DNA of 11,202 nt from Xanthobacteraceae bacterium (GTDB lineage Bacteria > Pseudomonadota > Alphaproteobacteria > Rhizobiales > Xanthobacteraceae), in NCBI GenBank assembly GCA_030040825.1, contig JASHSY010000055.1, positions 1 to 11,202 of the forward strand, in the 5' to 3' direction. Positions within the stretch are counted from its first letter, which is position 1; each line of letters opens with the position of its first letter. Positions 5,447-11,202 of the stretch are shown here, piece after piece. A program made the translations under genes and the position numbers. Under the pieces are notes generated by a model. The model worked only from the letters and a program-made list of their open reading frames with translations, searched no databases and had not been told where the DNA came from.

Positions 5447-6313
5447 AATTATCGCCACGCCTTTCATGCGGGCAATTTTGCCGACGTGCATAAGCACAGT
5501 GTGCTGGTGCGCATCCTGGCGCATCTGCGCCTAAAACCGACGCCCTTTCGCTTTATCGATACCCACGCCGGTCCTGGCCGTTACGATCTTTTGGCGCCCG
5601 AGCCGAGCCGCAGCGGCGAGTGGCGCGCCGGGATCGGGCGGCTGTGGGGGGCGCCGTGCAACAAGTCGCCGGCTTTGTTGACGGCGTATCTCGACGTGGT
5701 GAGAGCGCTTAATCCCGACGGTGCGCTCCGCTTCTATCCGGGGTCTCCGCTCATCGCTGCGGCGTTGCTGCGGCCGCAGGACCGCATGGTCGCGTGCGAG
5801 GTCGAGCCCGATGCCGCGAGGTCGCTTGCGAAAGCCCTCCGCGGCCATGCCAACGCCAAGGCCGTGGCAATCGACGGCTGGACGGCGCTTGGCGCATACA
5901 TACCGCCCAAGGAGCGCCGCGGACTAATCCTCGTTGATCCGCCATTTGAGGACGCAGACGAATTCGACCGTCTTCCGGAGGCGCTTGCCGCCGCATACCG
6001 CAAATGGCCCTCCGGCGTTTACGTGCTTTGGTACCCGATCAAAGAACGCGCCGTGCCGGACGCGCTCGCCCGGAGACTGCGCCGGTCCGCGATGTCGAAC
6101 ATTCTGCGGGCTGAACTTTTGCTCGGAGCTCCCCGCCCCAACGCCGGGCTGATCGGCTCAGGTCTCGTTGTGGTCAACCCGCCTCACACGCTCGAACGGG
6201 ACCTGCGGACGTCTATGTCCGCGCTTGGCAAATTGCTGTCGCCGGAGGCCATTGTCCGGACTGAATGGCTGGTCCGGCCGGGGCGGCCCGGTCAGATAGT
6301 GGTCAAAGGGTAA
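5444..6313 (+). CDS. rlmJ: 23S rRNA (adenine-2030-N6)-methyltransferase RlmJ, CTG start
   Basis: RlmJ uses S-adenosylmethionine to methylate N6 of A2030 in 23S rRNA, in the cytoplasm. With the CTG start the product is 289 residues, near the 280 of the E. coli enzyme. The family N-terminus NYRHAFHAGNFADVHKH is present at 2-18, then DTHAGPGRY (39-47), the cofactor-binding stretch. The catalytic motif DPPF (165-168, in LILVDPPFEDADEF) follows, then VLWYPIK at 194-200 and a C-terminal VVVNPPH at 242-248. The GTG at 5486 would delete 14 conserved residues and is unlikely to be the true start. The gene follows the RNase T2 gene by four bases, so translational coupling is plausible. It is followed by a cold-shock gene after a 196-base structured leader. 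Identity is certain; only the start is unusual. Confidence 0.93.
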   Translation: MNYRHAFHAGNFADVHKHSVLVRILAHLRLKPTPFRFIDTHAGPGRYDLLAPEPSRSGEWRAGIGRLWGAPCNKSPALLTAYLDVVRALNPDGALRFYPGSPLIAAALLRPQDRMVACEVEPDAARSLAKALRGHANAKAVAIDGWTALGAYIPPKERRGLILVDPPFEDADEFDRLPEALAAAYRKWPSGVYVLWYPIKERAVPDALARRLRRSAMSNILRAELLLGAPRPNAGLIGSGLVVVNPPHTLERDLRTSMSALGKLLSPEAIVRTEWLVRPGRPGQIVVKG

Positions 6314-6320
6314 GCGCGCC

Positions 6321-6509
6321 CACTTTTCCACAGGCACAAAATGTGGCTAACTGAAGTGTTGCTGGCGCAGACGTTCCGCCTCCTGTGGGGGCCGGCGGAG
6401 TGACTTAAGGCCGCTTGCGGCCGAAAGACCTTGCCTGTGTGGATGTCCGGCCAAGCCGTCGCGCCGTGGGGGCCGGCGGCGAAGCAACCACGGGGAAGGG
6501 AGTTGCTCG
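6321..6509 (+). promoter_or_regulatory. structured leader of the cold-shock gene
   Basis: The 196 bases between rlmJ and the cold-shock gene contain four inverted repeats. They are nested CACTT/AAGTG (6321-6325 with 6354-6358) enclosing CCACA/TGTGG (6328-6332 with 6342-6346), TCCGCC/GGCGGA (6375-6380 with 6394-6399), GGCCGC/GCGGCC (6409-6414 with 6417-6422), and AGCAAC/GTTGCT (6483-6488 with 6502-6507). The last holds nearly all of the ribosome site AAGGGAG (6496-6502) in its 13-base loop and ends two bases before the ATG. Long folded leaders are known to control cspA-type genes by temperature; whether this one does is inference. I found no convincing promoter hexamers. Confidence 0.45.
6385..6479 (+). 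repeat. 14-bp direct repeat in the cold-shock leader
   Basis: The 14-mer GTGGGGGCCGGCGG occurs twice, at 6385-6398 and 6466-6479, 81 bases apart start to start. Each copy includes the self-complementary core GCCGGC, so the copies can also pair with each other. The function is unknown. It could be a binding site, part of alternative folds, or a remnant of a small duplication. Confidence 0.7.
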
Positions 6510-6725
6510 ATGGCAATGGCCGGTACGGTCAAATTTTTCAACGGCGAGCGCGGCTACGGGTTTATCAAACCCGACGACGGCGGACGCGATGTGTTTGTAC
6601 ACATCACTGCCGTTGAGCGCGCGGGGCTGAAGTCGCTGATCGAGGGGCAGCGTATCAGCTTTGATGTCGAACCCGACAAGAAGGGCAAAGGTCCGAAGGC
6701 GGTTAATCTGGTCATCACTGGCTAG
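6510..6725 (+). CDS. cold-shock domain protein (CspA family)
   Basis: This 71-residue single cold-shock domain binds single-stranded RNA and DNA in the cytoplasm and melts RNA structure, typically at low temperature or in stationary phase. The order is canonical: GTVKFFN (5-11), RNP1 core GYGFI (15-19), RNP2 VFVHI (28-32), then AVERAGLKSL and the basic end DKKGKGPKAVNLVI. AAGGGAG lies 7 bases before the ATG at 6510; a second ATG two codons later would give the common MAGTVKFFN start but has worse spacing. Aromatic residues in RNP1 and RNP2 are intact, so the protein should bind nucleic acid. I give no gene symbol because these genomes carry several csp paralogues that cannot be told apart here. 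Confidence 0.95.
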   Translation: MAMAGTVKFFNGERGYGFIKPDDGGRDVFVHITAVERAGLKSLIEGQRISFDVEPDKKGKGPKAVNLVITG

Positions 6726-6853
6726 CAGCGTGATCCGGGAAACGTGCCAAGCCGGATTTCCAAACGATCATGCTTGACTGAGGGCGACAAAGAGCGGCGC
6801 TGTGCATGGCGTAGCGGCGAGGCGGACGTTTTCGCCCATCCCGCCACAGATGG

Positions 6854-7492
6854 ATGAGTGCTTCCGACGATGTCGCCATGATGATCCTGCGTTCCGCGAC
6901 GCCTTCCCCTTTTGCCCGCAAGGTGCGGATCGCACTTGCCGTGCTCGGTTTAAACGACGTCAAGCTCGAACCGGCGGATACCATGGATCCGCGCGACACG
7001 GTCCGGCAGCAAAATGTGCTCGGCAAGATTCCGGTGCTGATCGGCGAGGACGGCATTGCCTATTACGATTCACGCGTAATCCTTGAATATCTCGATCACC
7101 TTGCCGGCGGCGGCAAAATTATCCCAGGCGAGCCGGAACGGCGTTTCGCCGCACTACGCCTGCAGGCGTTGTGCGACGGCATCCTCGATGCATCGATCCT
7201 GGCAATTTACGAAGGCCGCTGGCGCCCGCCGGAGAAACACGAGCCTAAATGGCTTGATCATCAGGCCGGCAAGGTGCAGCGCGCTCTGGCGGCGATCGAG
7301 AAATCGCCTCCAATGCTCGATCCGCTACCGGCTCTTCCGGATGTCGGTCAGATTGCGCTTGCTTGCGCGCTTGGGTACCGGGACTTCCGTTTCGGCGGGA
7401 ATTGGCGGAGCGACTACCCGCGCTTGGTCGTCTGGCTCGATGCTTTCGCGGCGCGCGTGCCGGCGTTCGCGGCGACCGCTCCTGCAGCTTAG
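6854..7492 (+). CDS. glutathione S-transferase family protein (YibF-like)
   Basis: This is a soluble two-domain glutathione S-transferase homologue of 212 residues. The N-terminal thioredoxin-like domain shows TPSPFARKVRIAL at 16-28, with the candidate catalytic Ser (S18), KIPVL at 58-62 with the cis-proline P60, and the glutathione-contacting DS pair at 72-73 in YYDSRVILEYLD. The C-terminal helical domain contains LQALCDGILDASILAIYE (103-120) and IALACALGYRDFRF (167-180), which resembles E. coli YibF. The substrate is unknown. Start choice is weak: the ATG at 6854 lacks a good ribosome site, and ATGs at residues 9 and 10 (6878, 6881) are possible and closer to the usual beginning of the family. 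A bidirectional terminator follows the gene. Confidence 0.9.
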   Translation: MSASDDVAMMILRSATPSPFARKVRIALAVLGLNDVKLEPADTMDPRDTVRQQNVLGKIPVLIGEDGIAYYDSRVILEYLDHLAGGGKIIPGEPERRFAALRLQALCDGILDASILAIYEGRWRPPEKHEPKWLDHQAGKVQRALAAIEKSPPMLDPLPALPDVGQIALACALGYRDFRFGGNWRSDYPRLVVWLDAFAARVPAFAATAPAA

Positions 7493-7537
7493 GCTGCTGC
7501 CGCTCGTCGTGCAGTAAATCTGTTCGCCGCAACAATC

Positions 7538-7570
7538 AAAAAGCCCCAAGACGGTGTCTCGAGGCTTTTT
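7538..7570. terminator. bidirectional Rho-independent terminator
   Basis: AAAAAGCC (7538-7545) pairs perfectly with GGCTTTTT (7563-7570), and AGAC/GTCT continues the stem inside with two mismatches and a 3-base loop. Each strand therefore reads as a hairpin ending in five U residues. It lies between the convergent glutathione S-transferase gene (plus) and the outer-membrane protein gene (minus), exactly where a shared terminator is expected. Confidence 0.85.
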
Positions 7571-7603
7571 GCTGCATTGCGCGTTATGGCGTTCTATTGA
7601 GTT

Positions 7604-8245
7604 TTAGAACCGATAGTTGACGCCGCCGCGGATCAAGTTGGTGTTGAACGAAACGTTGTCGGTTGGCGCGCCGCAGCCGACGCCGCAATTGAAGCGGCCG
7701 AGGTCGACATAAAGATATTCCGCCTTGGCAGTCCAGTTGCCGGCAATCGCGAACTCTAGTCCGGCGCCGAGCGTCCAGCCGGCGTTGGTCGCGCTGCCGC
7801 CAGCGAGACCAGGTGCTGACGCGTTGATGGTGCCGAACGCGCCGCCGCCGGTGATGTAGGGCATGAAGCGGTCGGCCGCATAGCCAATGCGTCCGCGCAC
7901 GGTCGAGAGCCAGGAGTTGCTGGTGGACGTACCGCCGGTCGACCCTTGAATGCCGCTCCAGTCGACGTCGCCCTCGACGCCAAACACCACGTGGGAAACT
8001 TGATAGTTGTAGCCGACGGTGCCGCCGACCAAACCGCCGCTGACGTTGAACCCGCCGACAGTGTCCCAGTTCGATCTGCCAAGGCCGCCGCCGCCATTAA
8101 TGCCGATATAAAATCCGCTCCAGGTGTAGGGGGGCGGCAGGTACGCCGGCGCTTTGTAGTAATTGGGTCCGGGCGGCAAATCAGCCGCTGCAGCTGCCCC
8201 AATCAACGCAATCAGACCAACGCTCGCAAGCAACACACGCTTCAT
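7604..8245 (-). CDS. outer-membrane beta-barrel protein, Omp25/RopB family
   Basis: The 213-residue product is an 8-strand-type outer-membrane barrel of the Omp25/Omp31/RopB group, which stabilises the envelope of rhizobia and Brucella. The signal peptide MKRVLLASVGLIALIGAAAA is cleaved before ADLPP at about residue 21. A proline-rich linker leads to YTWSGFYIGINGGGG (40-54), the usual first strand. Alternating Gly/aromatic strands continue to the C-terminal strand GGVNYRF, ending in Phe, which is recognised by the Bam complex. An unusual CGVGC cysteine pair sits in the penultimate loop. GGAGG lies 8 bases before the ATG at 8245, so an in-frame start five codons earlier is rejected. The stop is near the shared terminator at 7538-7570. 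The upstream neighbour on the same strand is a paralogue. Confidence 0.92.
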   Translation of the reverse strand: MKRVLLASVGLIALIGAAAAADLPPGPNYYKAPAYLPPPYTWSGFYIGINGGGGLGRSNWDTVGGFNVSGGLVGGTVGYNYQVSHVVFGVEGDVDWSGIQGSTGGTSTSNSWLSTVRGRIGYAADRFMPYITGGGAFGTINASAPGLAGGSATNAGWTLGAGLEFAIAGNWTAKAEYLYVDLGRFNCGVGCGAPTDNVSFNTNLIRGGVNYRF

Positions 8246-8349
8246 CTGAGAAACCTCCATCAGTCGGTTCTCGGATAGTATTCGCGGTGTATTTTTGGTC
8301 TAGTGCAGGAGAGCCACAGGCCGCGTCTCTATGTTGGCAATAATACGGC

Positions 8350-8364
8350 GAGAAACGACTTCTC
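8350..8364. repeat. inverted repeat upstream of the first omp gene
   Basis: GAGAA (8350-8354) and TTCTC (8360-8364) flank five bases in the AT-rich 258-base gap between the two outer-membrane genes. On the minus strand a TTGACG hexamer (8372-8367) precedes it and TATTAT (8345-8340) follows. Their spacing of 21 bases is too long for a normal sigma-70 promoter. It could be an operator; the evidence is slight. The rest of the gap (8246-8503) shows no gene. Confidence 0.25.
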
Positions 8365-8503
8365 ATCGTCAAGATTATAACTAATTATGTTTTAATACCG
8401 GCAGAATGATGATGTCGAGTACAGCCGGAGCCGGTGACAGAAGCTTTTGCAACGCTCCAATTACCACAACCGTTTTGGCAAATCCCACCGGCGGGATGAA
8501 CAA

Positions 8504-9094
8504 TCAAAAGCGGTAATTGACGCCGAAGCGAAGCAGATTGGCGCTGATCCCATTATTGACGCCGGAGACAGAAAAATTGCTGCCCGCCAAATCGAGGTAG
8601 AGCCATTCGGCCTTTGCCGACCAGCGCTGCGTGAAGCCGACCTCCACGCCGGCTCCGGCCGTCCAGCCGATATTGGCATGCGTCTCGCTCAAGCCGGCGG
8701 CGTCGGCCCGCAGATCGCCAAAGGCGAGGCCGGCGGTGCCGTAGACGAGAACATTCCCGAAAGTCACACCGCCGCGGCCGCGCGCGGTGGAGAACCAAGG
8801 AGTAGAGAATTCGAGCGGTGCGACCGTGGCGCTTGCGGTGGAGAGGTTAAGATCCGCTTCACCGCCGAAGACGAAGTTGCCGCGCTGCCAATTGTAACCG
8901 CCCTCAATACCACCCTCGAGACCGGAAGGCTGCGTCGGGCTGTTGCTGACCCAGCCCCATTGGTACCCCGCGGTCGCACCCATATAAGGGCCGATCCAAC
9001 TGTACGGACCAAGCGGTGACGGCGCGAAATAATCCGCAGCTGTAGCTACGCCGGTCATCGCCAGCAGCATGGCCGTGCATAGAACAGGTCTCAT
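8504..9094 (-). CDS. outer-membrane beta-barrel protein, Omp25-like paralogue
   Basis: The 196-residue product has a signal peptide cleaved after ATA at about residue 19. A short linker leads to PYSWIGPYMGATAGYQWGW (about 29-47), the first barrel strand. The WTAGAGVEVGFTQRWSAKAEWLYLDL stretch (about 144-169) is the hallmark of this porin-like group and matches the equivalent region of the neighbour (WTLGAGLEFAIAGNW...KAEYLYVDL). The C-terminus FGVNYRF ends in Phe, as expected for outer-membrane insertion. It lacks the proline-rich linker and the loop cysteines of the neighbour. GGAAG precedes the ATG by 6 bases. It lies upstream of the other omp gene on the same strand with a 258-base gap, so each probably has its own promoter. 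It is divergent from uvrC. Confidence 0.9.
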   Translation of the reverse strand: MRPVLCTAMLLAMTGVATAADYFAPSPLGPYSWIGPYMGATAGYQWGWVSNSPTQPSGLEGGIEGGYNWQRGNFVFGGEADLNLSTASATVAPLEFSTPWFSTARGRGGVTFGNVLVYGTAGLAFGDLRADAAGLSETHANIGWTAGAGVEVGFTQRWSAKAEWLYLDLAGSNFSVSGVNNGISANLLRFGVNYRF

Positions 9095-9163
9095 GACGGC
9101 TTCCAGCTTCCCAACGCAACGCTTGAAACGCTAAGCAGCAGCAACGAAAAGAAAGCGTGTCGC

Positions 9164-9179
9164 AGGACAAAGATGTCCT
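9164..9179. repeat. inverted repeat in the omp-uvrC divergent region
   Basis: AGGACA (9164-9169) and TGTCCT (9174-9179) form a perfect 6-bp inverted repeat around AAGA, about 70 bases upstream of the omp ATG at 9094. It could be a protein binding site or a hairpin in the omp leader. No regulator is identified. Confidence 0.35.
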
Positions 9180-9224
9180 TTGATTGAAAGATTTATCGCG
9201 ATGTTTAAGTTAAGCCTTGATGAA

Positions 9225-9238
9225 GCGCTAAGTAGCGC
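9225..9238. repeat. second inverted repeat in the omp-uvrC divergent region
   Basis: GCGCTA (9225-9230) and TAGCGC (9233-9238) form a perfect 6-bp inverted repeat around AG. It sits between the AT-rich centre of the gap and uvrC. The near-zero loop suits a dimeric protein site better than an RNA hairpin. The rest of the gap (9095-9349) shows no gene. Confidence 0.35.
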
Positions 9239-9349
9239 GAATTTGTTAGCCTTAAGAAAGTCTTTCGAGGGCGAACCGTTGCGGACTTGGCAGGCGCCGC
9301 TGCCCGGCCGCCGCGCTGTGCGTGAGCGCATTCCGGCAAGCTAGCCAGC

Positions 9350-11202
9350 ATGAGTGTTCCAAAAAAAGACATCGAGGCAGAGATTGTCGAGGAGGACGAA
9401 GAAGCAACGCTTCCGTCAGCCGACGAAACCAACCTCATGAACCTCGAAGATCGCGGCGAACATTCGTTTGCCGCCGGACGCGAAGCGATCTTGCGAAGCG
9501 TCCAACACGCGCCGGCGAAGCCCGGGGTCTATCGCATGATCGATGGGCGTGGCGACGTGCTTTATGTCGGCAAGGCAAAAAACGTGCGCAACCGCATTCG
9601 CGCCTACACGCGGCCAGCCGGCCTCGATACCCGCATTGAACGCATGATCGCTGCCACGCGAGCGCTCGAATTCGTGGTCACCCGCACCGAAACCGAAGCA
9701 CTGCTGCTTGAGGCCAATCTGATCAAGCGTCTGCGGCCGCGTTTCAACGTGCTCTTACGCGACGACAAGTCGTTTCCCTATATTCTAGTCACGTCGGATC
9801 ACTGGGCGCCGCAAATTCTCAAGCACCGGGGCGCCCACACGCGTGCCGGCCGCTATTACGGGCCGTTTGCTTCGGTGTGGGCCGTCAACCGCACGATCAA
9901 CGCGCTCCAGCGCGCCTTCTTGCTCCGTTCGTGCAGCGATCCGTTTTTTGAGAGCCGCACGCGGCCCTGTCTGCTCTACCAGATCAAGCGCTGCTCGGCC
10001 CCATGCACCCAAGAGGTTGAATTCAGCGAATATGCCGGGTTGGTACGCGAAGCGAACGAATTTCTTTCCGGTCGCAGCAAAGCGGTCAAGGACGAGTTGG
10101 CCGGCGAGATGGAAAAGGCTTCGGCCAGTCTCGACTTCGAGCGCGCCGCCGTTTACCGGGACCGCTTGGCGGCACTGTCAGCCATTCAAGCGCATCAAGG
10201 CGTCAACCCACGGGGCGTCGAGGAGGCTGACGTCTTCGCGCTGCATCAGCAGGGCGGTTACGCTTGTGTCGAGGTGTTCTTTTTCCGCGCTGGCCAGAAC
10301 TGGGGTAACCGCGCCTACTTTCCCAAAGCCGACCGGTCGATTTCGTCCGGCGAAATCCTGGGCGCTTTCCTCGCCCAGTTCTATGACGATAAGCCGTGCC
10401 CGCGTGTGATTCTGATTTCGCACGACATCGAAGACCGCGAATTGCTGGCCGACGCGCTTGGCACCAAGAGCGGGTACAAAATCGACGTTGTCGTGCCGCG
10501 TCGCGGCGAGAAAAAAGATTTGATCGAACATGCCCTCGCCAATGCGCGCGAGGCGCTTGGCCGCAAGCTCGCTGAGACATCGTCACAGCAACGACTGCTG
10601 CGGCTGCTTGCAGACACGTTCGGCTTGGCGCGGGCGCCGCAGCGGATCGAAGTCTACGACAACAGCCACATCCAGGGATCGAACGCGGTTGGCGCGATGA
10701 TCGTGGCGGGACCCGAGGGCTTCCGCAAACGCGATTATCGCAAATTCAATATCCGCTCGACCGATCTTACGCCCGGCGACGACTTCGCCATGATGCGCGA
10801 AGTTCTCGGCCGTCGCTTTAGGCGGCTGCTCGCGGAGGCGCCGCGCGCCGCTGCTGTGGCTGATCTCGCCGCTTCGACCGCCGCGGCGACGCATGAGCCT
10901 CCGCTGCCGCGGGAGGAGATTGACATTTTGCAATCGGAGCCGGCGGCCGACGACCCCGAGTCGCCGTGGCCCGATCTGGTCCTGATCGATGGTGGGCAGG
11001 GCCAGCTTACAGCGGCTCAAAAGGTGTTGGCCGAACTCGGCGTTGATGTTCCGCTGGCAGCTATCGCCAAGGGCCCGGATCGCGACGCTGGACGTGAGAC
11101 ATTCTTTATTCCGGGCCGCGACTCATTCAAGCTGGCGCCGCGCGATCCGGTGCTCTATTTCGTCGAGCGGTTGCGCGACGAGGCGCATCGTTTTGCGGTC
11201 GG
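9350..11202 (+). CDS. uvrC: excinuclease ABC subunit C (UvrC), 3' end cut by the window
   Basis: UvrC makes both incisions around a lesion during nucleotide excision repair, after UvrA and UvrB load it. The frame is open for 617 codons to the window edge. The GIY-YIG nuclease is at about 56-135: PGVYRM (G59, Y61), LYVGKAKN (Y72) and the catalytic Glu in LLLEANLIK (E121). The UvrB-binding UVR helix pair lies at about 244-284. The RNase H-like nuclease follows with its triad: D437 (VYDNSH), D547 (LIDGGQGQL) and H613 (RDEAH). The C-terminal helix-hairpin-helix domain lies beyond the window. Oddities are an acidic N-terminal extension of about 50 residues (many Glu/Asp before the GIY domain) and a 40-residue Ala/Pro/Glu-rich insertion at about 498-538 inside the second nuclease. 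No clear ribosome site precedes the ATG; ATG at 9437 (residue 30) is an alternative start. Confidence 0.95.
   Translation, partial: MSVPKKDIEAEIVEEDEEATLPSADETNLMNLEDRGEHSFAAGREAILRSVQHAPAKPGVYRMIDGRGDVLYVGKAKNVRNRIRAYTRPAGLDTRIERMIAATRALEFVVTRTETEALLLEANLIKRLRPRFNVLLRDDKSFPYILVTSDHWAPQILKHRGAHTRAGRYYGPFASVWAVNRTINALQRAFLLRSCSDPFFESRTRPCLLYQIKRCSAPCTQEVEFSEYAGLVREANEFLSGRSKAVKDELAGEMEKASASLDFERAAVYRDRLAALSAIQAHQGVNPRGVEEADVFALHQQGGYACVEVFFFRAGQNWGNRAYFPKADRSISSGEILGAFLAQFYDDKPCPRVILISHDIEDRELLADALGTKSGYKIDVVVPRRGEKKDLIEHALANAREALGRKLAETSSQQRLLRLLADTFGLARAPQRIEVYDNSHIQGSNAVGAMIVAGPEGFRKRDYRKFNIRSTDLTPGDDFAMMREVLGRRFRRLLAEAPRAAAVADLAASTAAATHEPPLPREEIDILQSEPAADDPESPWPDLVLIDGGQGQLTAAQKVLAELGVDVPLAAIAKGPDRDAGRETFFIPGRDSFKLAPRDPVLYFVERLRDEAHRFAV

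Noticed and set aside
8340..8372. TTGACG and TATTAT on the minus strand as a promoter for the omp gene
   Set aside because: The 21-base spacing is too long for a standard sigma-70 promoter; only the inverted repeat between them is recorded.
8482..8495. Imperfect hairpin TCCCACCGGCGGGA after the second omp stop as a terminator
   Set aside because: On the minus strand it is followed by only three T residues and has an internal mismatch, so it is not a convincing terminator.
8447..9019. 190-codon plus-strand open frame opposite the second omp gene
   Set aside because: It is the complement of a convincing outer-membrane protein with signal peptide and terminal Phe; the plus-strand product is low-complexity and lacks a ribosome site.
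9843..10409. 188-codon plus-strand frame inside uvrC
   Set aside because: It is a frame-shifted reading of the uvrC nuclease and UVR region; the uvrC frame is open throughout and carries all motifs.
1..11202. Mobile element, CRISPR array, toxin-antitoxin or phage-defence system
   Set aside because: No regularly spaced repeats, transposase, integrase, nuclease-helicase clusters or paired small toxin-like genes are visible on either strand.

Overview
This is a GC-rich chromosomal segment from an alphaproteobacterium, most likely of the order Hyphomicrobiales (Bradyrhizobium / Xanthobacteraceae-like). The evidence is the recognisable ubiA and rsmE genes, two Omp25/RopB-type outer-membrane beta-barrels with the usual rhizobial signal peptide and mature start, a rhizobial-type uvrC with a long N-terminal extension, and several small secreted proteins resembling hypothetical families common in that order. 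The assignment rests on protein resemblance recalled from memory, not on a search. I see no transposase, integrase, phage gene, tRNA, rRNA, CRISPR array or defence system; this is mostly core genome with a few small lineage-specific genes.

Layout. Positions 54-2832: ubiA (ubiquinone biosynthesis, minus strand), a secreted four-cysteine protein (minus), rsmE (16S rRNA m3U1498 methyltransferase, plus) and a small exported protein (minus) converging on rsmE. Positions 2936-3869: a hotdog-fold thioesterase-like gene (minus), then a 460-base gene-free stretch. Its first 200 bases are packed with inverted repeats and end in a plus-strand hairpin followed by seven T residues. Positions 3870-4586: two small secreted proteins of unknown function facing each other. 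Positions 4690-6313: a promoter-like site, a periplasmic RNase T2 and, four bases after its stop codon, rlmJ (23S rRNA m6A2030 methyltransferase). The rlmJ gene has no ATG, GTG or TTG at its conserved N-terminus and appears to start at CTG. Positions 6314-6725: a structured leader and a cold-shock-domain gene. Positions 6854-7492: a glutathione S-transferase family gene, separated from the next genes by a bidirectional terminator. Positions 7604-9094: two tandem outer-membrane beta-barrel paralogues (minus). Positions 9350-11202: uvrC (nucleotide excision repair), cut off by the window end.

Functional themes. Several genes concern RNA: rsmE, rlmJ, the secreted RNase T2 and the cold-shock RNA chaperone. 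Only RNase T2-rlmJ is plausibly an operon. The rest is a patchwork of independent units on alternating strands. The observations most worth checking are the CTG start of rlmJ, the candidate structured RNA or leader at 3416-3605, and the folded leader of the cold-shock gene with its Shine-Dalgarno in a hairpin loop. I do not see convincing evidence of a wholly new biological system.
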